Assembly (NCBI GenBank): GCA_025642065.1
Contig: JAODUP010000275.1
Span: 1,052,001-1,116,000 of the forward strand
DNA: 64,000 nucleotides
Direction of reading: 5' to 3'
Source of the DNA: Paralvinella palmiformis
Lineage: Eukaryota > Annelida > Polychaeta > Terebellida > Alvinellidae
This document shows, piece after piece, positions 54,616 through 64,000 of this stretch. Position 1 is the stretch's first letter. Each line of letters starts with the position of its first letter. The position numbers and the translations under genes are program-made. The notes under the pieces are model-generated. The model searched no databases. It saw nothing but the letters and a program-made list of their open reading frames with translations, and had not been told where the DNA came from.

Positions 54616-56146
54616 CGTTTATGTATTTTATCTCTTCCTTCCTTTGTGTGTCTGTGTGCATGAAATCCTCTCTCTCTTCGTTGGTTCCTCTGACTACTCC
54701 CCCCCGTTCTACTCGCCATCTATTAGTATCCATTCCTCCGTACGTCTTGTAGTCATTTTGACCAAAATGTCACAACAATAGTTAAACGAAATCAAGCTGG
54801 TCACAGACAACTAACTAACATAGCTATAGATAGATATGAGGCGAAGATTTAGTCGACGGAGAAGCTAACAACTGTTAGGTGATGACCAACTAACTTACTA
54901 ACAAACTGACGCCAACATCCTACCAATTGTTTGCCTTCCGTCCATCTCTCTCACTTAATGATAACAGTCTACACAAATAGTAGACGTCGCCATATTGCTT
55001 CTCGGATCGACTACAGGGGGCGCCACGTCCCGGCGTAACCGGTTAGTATGGGGGTAATTGTCGTTTATTAATTGGTGTCTGCTGTGTGATTGGCCGAGGC
55101 TTGGGCGGTCGCTGATTTGAATTCCAAATCGGTGTAGGTTTGCTAAGATATACGACACTTGGCCTGTTGATGGAACTGGCACCGAACACGAAAACTTTTA
55201 AATGGTGATTTATCTTATTACCGACTCGGCTACGATAAGTCGTGATTTGACTCCCGGTCGATAATAAGTCGTCTGACAAATGGAGAGAAATGGAGATTTG
55301 GTGTATGTGCTTGTACACGGACTGAAACATAGATATACATTACATAGTTTTAGACACACACACACACACGTGTATATACTCTCATTCACTTCCTTCTTTT
55401 CACGAGCTCATTAAAATTTAAATACACGCAAGCACACGAACACACACACACACACACACAAGACCTTCAACACTGTCCCAGAGATACACACAGATCAATG
55501 ACCACCAAATTACCAACAATAAGTATTGATACCCAGTCCGACGACGGTGACACCTGGTGGCCGTTCCTAATGTCCCCCTCTCCGGTGGTACACTCATATC
55601 CCTTGGGAGAGAGTTGGAGCCCCGACTTAGGGCCGAAGTCTGATAAGAATCAGTCGATGACGATTTGTCATTAGCCGACGTCGGCCCGATGTCATTTAGG
55701 GAGGTGTCTAGTGTCGGGTGGAGCACTCATTCCGGGTGATATTTTGACCAATGACAATGTGATGTGCCTTGTCAGTTACCTGTTAACGGGACGTCTTTAG
55801 GGGATAATGTGTATTGGTCGCTCGGTGACGTTAGTTTCGGGTTCGGAGTAGCCTATTAGCTGGTCATTTGTCAAAGGAAAGCTGCTGTGAAGGCTCTCTC
55901 CCCCCCTCTCTCTCTGACGAAATGGCGTATGTCATCATTCAGGACAATGCAAAATCGAGATATGTCTGCTTCTTCACAATCCCCCTCCCCGACTGTAATC
56001 ATTAAAAATCACAACTCCCTGAGAAGCATATCTATGCCTGGCTTCTTACCCTACTGTTTACTTTATCCTATCCTTGTCGCCATATTTGTTAGTGTTCTAT
56101 CGCCGACAATCAGGTACTTATTTAGCACGATTTAACAACTATCAAA

Positions 56147-56148
<2 letters not shown>

Positions 56149-56185
<37 letters not shown>

Positions 56186-56210
56186 GTGTGTGTGTGTGTG
56201 TGTGTGTGTG
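56149..56210. repeat. (GT)n microsatellite
   Basis: About 30 GT units with one slip (GTTGTG). Confidence 0.95.
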
Positions 56211-56984
56211 ATATTAAGTCGAGATACGGCTGACTAAACTCGCCACTCTCCCAACCGACATTGTGACCATCGATAGATCGGCTTATTGCCATTCAAAAGG
56301 CTGCCGAGAAATTTGCTCGCCGACAGATAACTCCAATCCACGAGTCTGGGAGCGAGTTGGCCACCAATTACAGATAGGGTTCTAGTCGGTAGTGTGGCCA
56401 GACCCGGCCCCCCTCTTTGATGTATTTAAGCAGCCAGCGATCGGCAATGAATAATTTCGAGATGGTTGTGTGTGTCACATAGACGGCATATTGTTTGGTT
56501 TGTTGATGTCATAGAAGTGGTCGAGTGTCCATGAATACATGATGAGGATCAGTGGTTAGGATTGTCTTTTGTATCGTAGCATCTGATGAATGTCGCCTGT
56601 CAGTTGGCCACTTTCTTCTCGTCTACAGTTTTAATGGCTTTTAATTGATTGATTGCGTTGTCCTGTGATGGCCAAAAGAGAATTAAAGTCAACAATAACA
56701 ACAACAATTATAATAAGTCGGTTTAACCATACAACAAAAACAACATTTCAATTCTCCCACTAACTTAATAACTAACTCGTGTAATACATGGAAGATACAA
56801 TTCGCTAGTTAGAAGACACAGTACAGCTTCACATTAAAAAAAACCTGGCAAATGACGCGAATTGTGATTGATAAACCCTTCTGTCATCAAACTTTCCCCT
56901 TCTGATATCCCTTTTTTATGCTCTCCTACCCCCAATGTGTGTTTTCTGTGTGTCTTGAGCCCCCCCCCCAAAAAAAAATGTTCA

Positions 56985-56990
<6 letters not shown>

Positions 56991-57045
<55 letters not shown>
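56991..57045. repeat. (GT)n microsatellite abutting a SINE-like element
   Basis: About 27 GT units directly before the SINE-like copy at 57046. Confidence 0.95.
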
Positions 57046-57048
<3 letters not shown>

Positions 57049-57167
57049 AGCTGTGTAGAATAAGGCACAGGCACATAGAATCTCGAACCGTGAATTCAAA
57101 CTCTGGACGTTTCTTCAGGGGACTGAATCCAGAGTGGCGACTTTTCTTGCTGAGACATGTGTAATGT
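57046..57167 (-). mobile_element. tRNA-derived SINE-like fragment, copy 2 of the same family
   Basis: About 122 bp aligns along its length with 31685-31791, including the segment reading GGCACAGGCACA on the plus strand. It is likewise preceded on the plus strand by a long GT run (56991-57045), which would be the 3' CA tail of a minus-strand element. It keeps the 14 bp missing from copy 1. Confidence 0.7.
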
Positions 57168-57526
57168 TGTCTTTGGTGTCTGGTGTACTCTGGTATTTCA
57201 CTTCTGTTGTGTCTTCTTTGGTGTCCTACGTCTGGTTGTAATGATACGAAAAGGTGACCAACGTAACATTTTCCCACACAGTAACAAGACAACATGCCGT
57301 GTTTGTTGTTTTAACTGGATCCATATTTAATCTCTATGAGGGAATGGTGACTGAGGCGTATCTGTGCGTGGGTGCGGTATGTTCTTTGATAATTGGCGAA
57401 AAGGCACTAGCACAGAGAATCACAAATACTGCCCAAACCTGCATTTTGATCCACACCTATTTTATGCACGTCTAAATAACTAAAGCTGTATGAGTGCTAG
57501 CAAGTATGTAGAAAACTTGTAGAATG

Positions 57527-57550
57527 TGTGTGTGCGTGCGTGTGTGTATG

Positions 57551-57592
<42 letters not shown>
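57527..57592. repeat. (GT)n microsatellite
   Basis: GT units with CGTG and ATGTT interruptions. Confidence 0.95.
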
Positions 57593-58063
57593 CTAACATA
57601 GTCTTATGACATCAGGCACGTTATATGTTACCATTATCAGTTGACAAGAGACTGATCATTGCTGTAATAAGATCGTCTGTCAGTGAACAATAAATAAATA
57701 GAGAACATTAGAGAACGACTTTAAGCTGAGGGAGGTCGGTTCGTTGATCTTCCATCCTCTCTCATTCCTTTTGATCTGGTGGTAGAGAAATAGACTGATA
57801 AAGAATGCTTTTTAAATGTAATATTTTGTTTTGTTTGTGTTGCCCTGTTGGTTTTGGTACGTGGCCTCTATCTCTCTGTCGACCAGCTATCCCTGTTTGT
57901 GTTATGGTTTATCTCGCTATTTGGCACCTGTTTGCTTTATTACAGTAAGGTGCCTTGTTGCTAACAACTGAACTTTCAGCAACAAGTTTCTGAGCTTGAC
58001 AACACTTCTGGCGAGTTGAACTGTCAAATAACGTAAAATAAAGAACTGGGAATATTAAGTAAA

Positions 58064-58064
<1 letters not shown>

Positions 58065-58102
<38 letters not shown>
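58065..58102. repeat. (CT)n microsatellite
   Basis: About 18 CT units; a second CT then GT run lies at 58410-58453. Confidence 0.95.
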
Positions 58103-58104
<2 letters not shown>

Positions 58105-58407
58105 GGTCGCCTTCCCTGGTCTCTTTAGATTGGGGAAGTTCCGAGGAGATATAGTTATTTATTTAGAGAAGATGTATTTGGTTAGGACGTAGATTAGATA
58201 AGTGTTATATTGTGGCCTAAGCTAACAGCTATCTGGTGTCATGGTGTAGACGAGTTGTTTTATATCACTAGTCGTTCACTAGTTGACTAGATTTTCTGGT
58301 CTTCTCAATAATGATGATGTGCCGTTATCTTATAGATAATACGATCATCCATATTATTTTGTTGGCTTTGTTTTGTTTAGGCATATGCTAGCGCCGTTTC
58401 TCAGATG

Positions 58408-58453
<46 letters not shown>

Positions 58454-58899
58454 GGGGGGGGGGGTTCATGCTCGCGCGCGCCTGGGTATGACATCATTGC
58501 TATAACCTATTGCAGCCAAACCATACCCAGAGAAAGATTGTACACATGAGTTACTTATCAGTCTTACCTATCTCAGTTTCAAGTTACTTATATCTAACTA
58601 TAACACAATGATGGTTGTTTTGTTTATCTGGGCGGCGGCCTACTCTCATTAAAGATGAAACTGTTTTGTTTTGTAATTGCTCAGCAATGTGCTTCACTAC
58701 TTACTTAGATCATCCAGTACAATTTGATGTTGATGTGCTCAGGTGTGTGTGTGTGTGTGTGTGTCAGATGGATGTGAAATTTTAATTAGTACATACAACT
58801 AAGTGTTTACTATATATATATATGTCGAGTGGTAATATACACTTTACGTTGAGTGTATAATGGTGTTGATTGTGAGTGTGTTTTATGTATTTTTTCTAG

Positions 58900-59516
58900 A
58901 ACTTTCCAACGGCTGGACGTCTCCCAGCCACTCTCAGCCCTCAGATTTGGACGAGTCACGTGTATCATCATCACCGACGACGTCGTCCAACTGTCTACAG
59001 ATATCACCCAAAGTCGCTACCTCGCCCTACCAACAGGTGTCGCCGCTTCCCTCTCCGGCCCACATGGCGGTGGCGCCATCTAGATCTCCCCCATCTAGAG
59101 GCTTCCAATCGACCGACTCGGGACGTAACAACGTAGACACTCCGCTGAACTTGAGTAAACCGAAATACCGATCGTTTGGCTCGCCGTCTTCGGGATCAGA
59201 GAAGTCTCCACGTCGGCCGACAACTCCTGATGTCCAGTTAGCTGTCCAACCACCACCAGCACACAGTAATCATATCACTAGCCGGGCACCACCTGTCGTC
59301 ACTAACCCACTACCACCTGCCGAACTTCTCAACACTGTACCTTTTAGCGCACCACAGTTTATGGGTGTTCTACCCTTTGCCCTGTCAACTCACGCTGCCT
59401 CCATGCCCCACGGTTTGGTAAATGGGGACGGTCAGAGACACACACCACCCGGGGGCGCACCAGTTCCTCCTGGTGGGGTCAAACGAGAACAAATGTCAAA
59501 TCATATCTTGGATAAG
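58900..59516 (+). CDS. SoxD: SoxD coding exon: Ser/Pro-rich linker with PLNLS and VKRE motifs
   Basis: The acceptor TTTTTTCTAG ends at 58899 and the frame is entered in phase 1. The exon ends in phase 0 at GATAAG|GTTTGT, a rather weak donor. It encodes about 206 residues of low-complexity Ser/Pro/Thr-rich linker starting ELSNGWTSPSHSQ. Two short motifs stand out. PLNLS, at about residues 305-309 of the joined protein, is the type of motif by which Sox6 recruits the corepressor CtBP. VKRE, at about 417-420, fits the hydrophobic-Lys-x-Glu SUMO consensus, and SoxD proteins are known SUMO targets. Function is inferred from the motifs. An upstream ATG at 58860 in the same frame lies in the intron and is not needed. 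Confidence 0.85.
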
Positions 59517-59589
59517 GTTTGTTTAATTAAAAACTAAATTTAGTTTAAACAAATTGATAACTTAAATAAGCTTGAAAATTATAATTAAA

Positions 59590-59591
59590 CG

Positions 59592-59643
<52 letters not shown>
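59590..59643. repeat. (CA)n microsatellite in the intron before the 247-bp SoxD exon
   Basis: About 27 CA dinucleotides on the coding strand end about 40 bp before the acceptor at 59685, within a 169-bp intron. Intronic CA repeats are known binding sites for hnRNP L. Confidence 0.95.
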
Positions 59644-59645
<2 letters not shown>

Positions 59646-59685
59646 ATAAGAAAACCATTATCTGATGAGGTGATGTTACTTTCAG

Positions 59686-59932
59686 GAGAAATTGGTACAA
59701 GAAGCCTTTGTCCGTTCATTTGGTCAGCCAGGATTGGTACCTTCCTCACTCCATGCCCTCTATCCAGGTCTACCGATGCCACTGTATGCTCCGACACCTG
59801 CCGCTATGGCACCAATCATGCACGTCACACCACCACCGCCATTACAAAATGATCCAACAAAGATACATGGTAACAACAGTCTTAGTAGCCCTAGCCATAA
59901 CAACCAGGATAGTCTCTCACAACACCTACAGA
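59686..59932 (+). CDS. SoxD: SoxD coding exon: Pro/Ala-rich segment before the HMG box
   Basis: The acceptor ACTTTCAG ends at 59685 and the donor is ACAGA|GTAAGT. The exon is entered in phase 0 and left in phase 1 after 247 bp. It begins EKLVQEAFVRSFGQPG, a short amphipathic start, then a Pro/Ala/Met-rich stretch, and ends in Ser/Asn/Gln-rich sequence (SQHLQ). I see no named domain, and it does not align clearly with vertebrate SoxD at this position. A run of about 27 CA units (59590-59643) lies only about 40 bases upstream of its acceptor, so inclusion could depend on repeat length. Skipping would break the frame to the HMG exon. Confidence 0.8.
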
Positions 59933-60141
59933 GTAAGTTATGTCACCTGCTGCTGCTGCTGATGACGATGATGATAATAATAAAGATTAGATCAGCCAGT
60001 ATGAGTTAATTTTTTAAAGCTTTATCTTATTTGTTATTATGATAGTTGACGCCGTCACGATGTTGATAAGATTGACTAACAATAGTTATTGTTGTCGATT
60101 CAATGAGGCATTATTGTCAATTGTATTTCTACCAAACTTAG

Positions 60142-60339
60142 GTAAGATGTTTGGTGCCAAAATTATCCGTGGACCAAACAAATCTCCTCGTGCTTCAGTA
60201 GCCAGCACGATTGAGGAGACACCTCGACCTCACGTCAAGAGACCAATGAATGCCTTCATGGTCTGGGCTAGAGAGGAACGTCGGAAAATACTGAAAGCTT
60301 GTCCTGATATGCACAATTCTAACATCAGCAAAATACTAG
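60142..60339 (+). CDS. SoxD: SoxD coding exon: first half of the HMG box
   Basis: The acceptor AAACTTAG ends at 60141 and the exon begins GTAAGATG. It is entered in phase 1, giving Ser-Lys-Met, and left in phase 1 at ACTAG|GTTAGA. After a basic leader ([17 protein letters not shown]) it encodes the HMG start [20 protein letters not shown] and runs to [18 protein letters not shown] is the invariant SOX DNA-contact and minor-groove wedge segment, and [11 protein letters not shown] is the SoxD form of helix 2. A Cys replaces the Phe of vertebrate Sox5 in KACPDMHN, a position that already varies among SOX groups. The HMG box is interrupted by an intron right after ILG. Confidence 0.95.
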
Positions 60340-60518
60340 GTTAGACTATACATATAGTTAGTATGTTTGTGTGTGTGTGTGTGTTTTCTGTGGTTGAACG
60401 TGCTGCCGCCTATTGAATGTATTGAAACTGTTCATTATGACATTATATTTACATGTGACCATTATGATGTTTGATTGGAACATTCTGATATACTGATGTT
60501 TGTTTTTGTTATATACAG

Positions 60519-60624
60519 GAGCCAAATGGAAGGCGATGTCAAACGCTGAGAAACAGCCATATTATGAAGAACAGTCACGGTTGAGTAAACTACATATGGA
60601 GAAACATCCTGATTACCGTTATAG
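60519..60624 (+). CDS. SoxD: SoxD coding exon: second half of the HMG box
   Basis: The acceptor TATATACAG ends at 60518 and the donor is TATAG|GTACTC. This 106-bp exon completes the split Gly codon and encodes [20 protein letters not shown] through HPDYRYR, which is helix 3 and the C-terminal strand of the HMG domain. KQPYYEEQ and [12 protein letters not shown] match the vertebrate SoxD versions closely. It exits in phase 2, the last Arg codon being completed by the next exon. Reading through the donor adds about 27 codons before a stop, which is ordinary intron sequence. The 179-bp intron before it (60340-60518) carries a short GT run. Confidence 0.95.
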
Positions 60625-61090
60625 GTACTCTCCCAGGTCACTATTTATTGAGGGAAGGGGGGTAGGATGGAGGCAAGCAGAACCATGCCACTGTAACATA
60701 AGTTAGAAACTAAAGAGGGCGTCATTTGTTTTAATTAACTGAAATACTCGGCTCTAAATAATTGTTGTCATTATGGAAGTTTAAGTAGTAAGTCAATGAA
60801 TCAGGGCTTCATGTTTTAAGAGAAGTAAATGTGATGTATTAGTGTGTCCCTAGCTGATGTTAGTGTGTGATAGTGTTTGGTGACGGGATTTAATTAACAC
60901 CAGCTCCTCAATTAGTCATTAAGGTTAGCATCCATAACTAGTGTACATGTGGCAATAACTGTCTCAGCTTATTCTGTTTTCTACTTTTAACTTTTGGGTT
61001 TTTGGTTATTTGCTCTTCTTTATCTTGGCAGTAATGGTGTATAGTTGTTGCCATGCTGTATAGCTTAAAACTAAATTATTTCTTTTATTT

Positions 61091-61139
<49 letters not shown>

Positions 61140-61554
61140 TATGAGTGTCTTGTGTTCTGTCATCACATAGATGTACTATTTAACTATGTCAGTGGTAGCA
61201 AGCTAACCTCTCTCCTAGCCCCCTTCACCCTAAAAACACTGGGTGTGTTTTTGTTCTTGTTTAATTCACTTATAATTCCTTTTTTTGTGTGTGTACTCTG
61301 ATATAGATAGATATTGTAACTTGTTAAGGAACAGCCAACCAACAATTGTGTTTTTCTCTTTTGAGGAGTTCCTTCAACTATGACAGTTTTTCCTATTTTG
61401 ATGTTGGACAGCGAATTAATATCGATATCTCTGACTATTTAAACATTTCATCGTCAACGATGTACCATTAATATTTATTGTGTTGTTGGAACTGTTGCTA
61501 TAGATAGTAATACTTTGATATTACACTGGAGCTAAAGTAAAGTTTTACTTACAG
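60625..61554 (+). other. SoxD intron after the HMG box
   Basis: This is a 930-bp AT-rich intron with a (TA) run of about 40 bp at 61094-61134. No ORF of interest or other element was recognised. Confidence 0.8.
61094..61134. repeat. (TA)n microsatellite in the intron after the HMG exons
   Basis: About 20 TA units. Confidence 0.95.
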
Positions 61555-61697
61555 GCCACGCCCAAAGAGGACTTGTATCGTTGATGGTAAGAAGTTAAGG
61601 ATCTCTGAATACAAGGCGCTAATGAAGGGTCGTAGACAAGAGGTGCGTCGTATTTGGTATGGTGACTCTGGCACGACATTTGTCGAAGGACTTATGG
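61555..61697 (+). CDS. SoxD: SoxD coding exon: SoxD-specific basic extension after the HMG box
   Basis: The acceptor ACTTACAG ends at 61554 and the donor is ATGG|GTAGGT. The exon encodes [20 protein letters not shown] followed by [15 protein letters not shown], the strongly conserved block found directly C-terminal to the HMG box in Sox5, Sox6 and Sox13 but not in other SOX groups. Together with the HMG domain it makes the SoxD assignment secure. The basic runs probably serve nuclear localisation and DNA contact. The exon then continues into a less conserved stretch ([12 protein letters not shown]) and exits in phase 1. The frame stays open for 60 more codons into the intron, discussed as a possible retained-intron isoform. 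Confidence 0.93.
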
Positions 61698-62408
61698 GTA
61701 GGTGCCATCAAATTTGGCAGCTCACTCAGTTTTTGTGGGTGGATAAGTTTTTGGTCTGGCTTGAAACAAACGTGATGTTTTCAGTTTGCTTTTGGTTACT
61801 GTTCTTTATCATTTTCTCGGTTCATGTCATGTCGGCATGCTATGAACGTTTATCCGAAGAAAGACAACCCCTCCTCTGACAAGAAAACAACCTAAAGCAG
61901 ACACTTTATTTGGCCAAACAAAAAAGTAGACTGATATTTAGGGCAGGAGAATATTTCTGCTCAAATTTGATGTGCAGTTACACAATACTATTTTCTTCAT
62001 TATGCATTTAACACAATTGTTTTGATGATTATCTTCTAATATTTGGTGGCTTGTGGCTTATTTGATCAACGTTTATATTATTTAACACATCATAGTTATG
62101 TTTGTCATCTCTCTCATTTAGTTCTCTCATATTGTTATTATACTATTGTCTGATACATTTTACCTTGTTAACATCTAATTAGTTTATCAGAACTCGTTGT
62201 CTATTAGTTAAGTGTAAGATGGAGGTTGTTTAATGGCTTAACTAATAACTGATTGTCTCAAAATAATTATTTTATTTTATTATTTCACACAAATGTTTGA
62301 AATTGTAAGTGGAGTGAACCAGGTGTAGGTATGTAATAGGTATGCATAGGATAAAGCTGATTAACAGTTTGATTTACTTTATATAATAAATTATTTATTT
62401 GCTTCCAG
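61698..62408 (+). other. Last SoxD intron, first 182 bp open in frame
   Basis: This is a 711-bp AT-rich intron. The SoxD frame continues from the donor to a TGA at 61877-61879, encoding a hydrophobic stretch. The remainder holds nothing recognised. Confidence 0.75.
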
Positions 62409-62752
62409 GAAATGGGTCTCCAATGATTGGTAGCCAGAATGGAGTAGCACCTAGCTCTAGTCCAGAGCACATGCCACACTTAACACCAGCCATTTCAACA
62501 CCGAGTAGCTTACCCTCTTTTATACCAAACTTAGACGCACTCGTCAGTGCTGCACGAGTACAAAACAATCCTCTTAGTAATGGTGAACATATACCAGTCT
62601 CTTCTATTACTTCACATTATAATCTCAATCCTCCACAGCTAAATAGCTTCTATAACTCATTTGGAGGCTTACCCTCACCAATTAGGTCTTCGAGTAAAAC
62701 TCATACTAACAAGATGAAGGATGAAGCCAACATGAGTGAGACAGCTTCATAG
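62409..62752 (+). CDS. SoxD: SoxD terminal coding exon
   Basis: The acceptor TTTGCTTCCAG ends at 62408. The frame is entered in phase 1, giving GNGSPMIGSQNG, and the stop codon TAG is at 62750-62752. The tail of about 114 residues is Ser/Pro/Asn-rich. APSSSPEHMPHL recalls the SSSPEPGMPVI segment of vertebrate Sox5, which supports this being the true C-terminus. Unlike Sox5 and Sox6 there is no long Asp/Glu-rich terminal run, only a short KDEANMSETAS end. I see no further domain. Confidence 0.9.
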
Positions 62753-64000
62753 AAGTGAGATGATATTGTATTCTGGAACAGACAGATTCCTCTCTAGTTG
62801 TGCGGAGATCTCTGTGTGAGAGAGTTATCAATGGAGTGTGTAGTGACCTATTGTTGTTAGATGGTGGTGATGCGATGTTGATCTTATACTTGTGAACTGT
62901 ATCAGCTACACATCACCCGGCTAAACATCATCCGGCTACACATCATCAGGCTACACATCATCAGGCTACACAACATCCTTGTTTGGTCTGTGACTAGAAA
63001 TCTGCTTTTCTCACATCGGAGAGTTTATCAAAGGTGATACAGCTGGAAAGTGAACACAAACAGTGACACAACTAACTGGACAATGTCATTGTAGTGATTA
63101 TAACTAACTGTTTGTTACCTTTGTCAACCTGTCGTCTTATAATTACAAGAGAGAGAGAGAGACTGAGACCACAAATAATTCTGGACAGATAATGGCAACA
63201 GATCTATTAACCTAATTATATACTGAGATTCAGTGAATAGTGTGTTGATATTAGAGTAACTGTAAAGGTATCATGTAACTGTAAAGGCAGCCATGATATT
63301 GTTTAATGATAGAAATATGTGTAAATAGGCTTGATTGGAGACCGTCTTTGTAGATAATATTGTAGGCTGTTTATCTAAATATTGCCATAATGTGTACAAT
63401 GAGAGGTAATTAATGCCACTGTTATTTCAATAGATAACTCAGTCCTACTCCATGGCTGAGTTATGTAATGATTGGTGAATTATGTAGACAATAGAGGTGA
63501 TAAGGTCATCAAACAGGTGTGTTATTACAGCATTGTTTTAGTGATGGTTGATGCCAGATGACCTAAATCTATTCAGATGTGCCACATTTCTGCCTGATTA
63601 ATCGACGGATATGCCATACTAGATGTTACATCTGGCGGAAGCCAGTATTATTTGTCAGTTTGAAAGTCATTTTGTGCCATATGTAGTCTTCTATATAGAA
63701 TTGTATATCATGATTTGTATGTAATTGGCAAGCAGTAATCAGCTAACTATGCATGTCCATGGGTTCACATGCATCCTGAATGCATGCGTGCACAAACACA
63801 CACACACACTGATGCTTACACATCCAATTTCCAGGATTTGAAATACAGACCAAAAACTATTTCTAGAAGACAGAAACTTTCAGTGTAACCATTAGTACAC
63901 TAACATATTTCATATAACAATAACTGCTGCAGTAATTAACTCACTGTATGTCTATCTATAATAACTCACCATATACAATCTAACTATCTTGTTTGTAACT
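62753..64000 (+). other. SoxD 3' UTR and/or downstream flank
   Basis: This AT-rich non-coding sequence follows the stop codon. I find no AATAAA or ATTAAA before the window ends, so the transcript may end beyond the window or use a variant signal (an AATACA occurs near 63842). A short tandem repeat lies at 62903-62976. No ORF or other gene was recognised. Confidence 0.55.
62903..62976. repeat. Short tandem repeat in the 3' UTR, unit about 16 bp
   Basis: Five imperfect copies of a unit like GGCTACACATCATCA follow one another about 150 bp after the stop codon. Copies differ by single bases, so it is an old or degenerate array. If transcribed it would be in the SoxD 3' UTR. Confidence 0.75.

Noticed and set aside
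55943..56113. 171-bp open segment between an acceptor and CAG|GTACTT
   Set aside because: Open only in phase 2, which no upstream SoxD exon supplies; the C-terminal half is hydrophobic and unlike SoxD.
57980..58032. Gln/Leu-containing exon-like segment (QQVSELDNTSGEL) with a good branch point and acceptor
   Set aside because: Its only open frame leaves in phase 2, incompatible with the exon at 58900, and the donor GTAAAA is weak.

Overview
The window is nuclear DNA from an animal, most likely a lophotrochozoan and probably a mollusc with gastropod-sized introns. This placement is an inference. It rests on one intron-split SoxD gene with short introns around the HMG box, an AT-rich background by eye, and an extreme density of di-, tri- and tetranucleotide microsatellites (GT/CA, AT, CT/GA, GATA, GACA, GAT). 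No bacterial operon, CRISPR, rRNA or intact tRNA gene was seen.

The only gene I can support is a plus-strand SoxD (Sox5/6/13 family) transcription factor. Its coding exons are 20848-21465, 30845-30896 (predicted 52-bp microexon), 58900-59516, 59686-59932, 60142-60339, 60519-60624, 61555-61697 and 62409-62752. Joined in that order they give one frame of 2325 nt, or 774 residues plus stop, close to vertebrate Sox5/Sox6. The product has a Ser/Asp-rich N-terminus with the SoxD-like MSSKR start, a short leucine-zipper-like helix, a PLNLS CtBP-type motif, a VKRE SUMO-type motif, the HMG box (about residues 541-617) followed by the SoxD-specific [15 protein letters not shown] extension, and a Ser/Pro-rich tail. 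The second half of the vertebrate coiled coil and its Q-box were not found.

Layout: 1-20843 is upstream sequence and probably 5' UTR introns, with a possible 5' UTR exon ending at 10558. Positions 21466-58899 are a roughly 37-kb intron split by the microexon. Positions 58900-62752 hold the compact 3' coding half with the HMG box. From 62753 to the window end is 3' UTR or flank, with no canonical poly(A) signal. The introns carry microsatellites, four minisatellite or tandem arrays, several tRNA-derived SINE-like fragments and blocks of complex sequence that may be regulatory.

The most interesting points are: (1) the 52-bp microexon is a good fit for joining the N-terminal exon to the HMG half in frame, and it is flanked by long complementary GT and CA repeats that could loop it out; (2) a perfect inverted pair of SOX sites lies inside this SoxD intron; (3) a zero-length exon (recursive splice) signature lies just downstream of the microexon; (4) the last intron, if retained, would add a membrane-spanning tail to the HMG protein.
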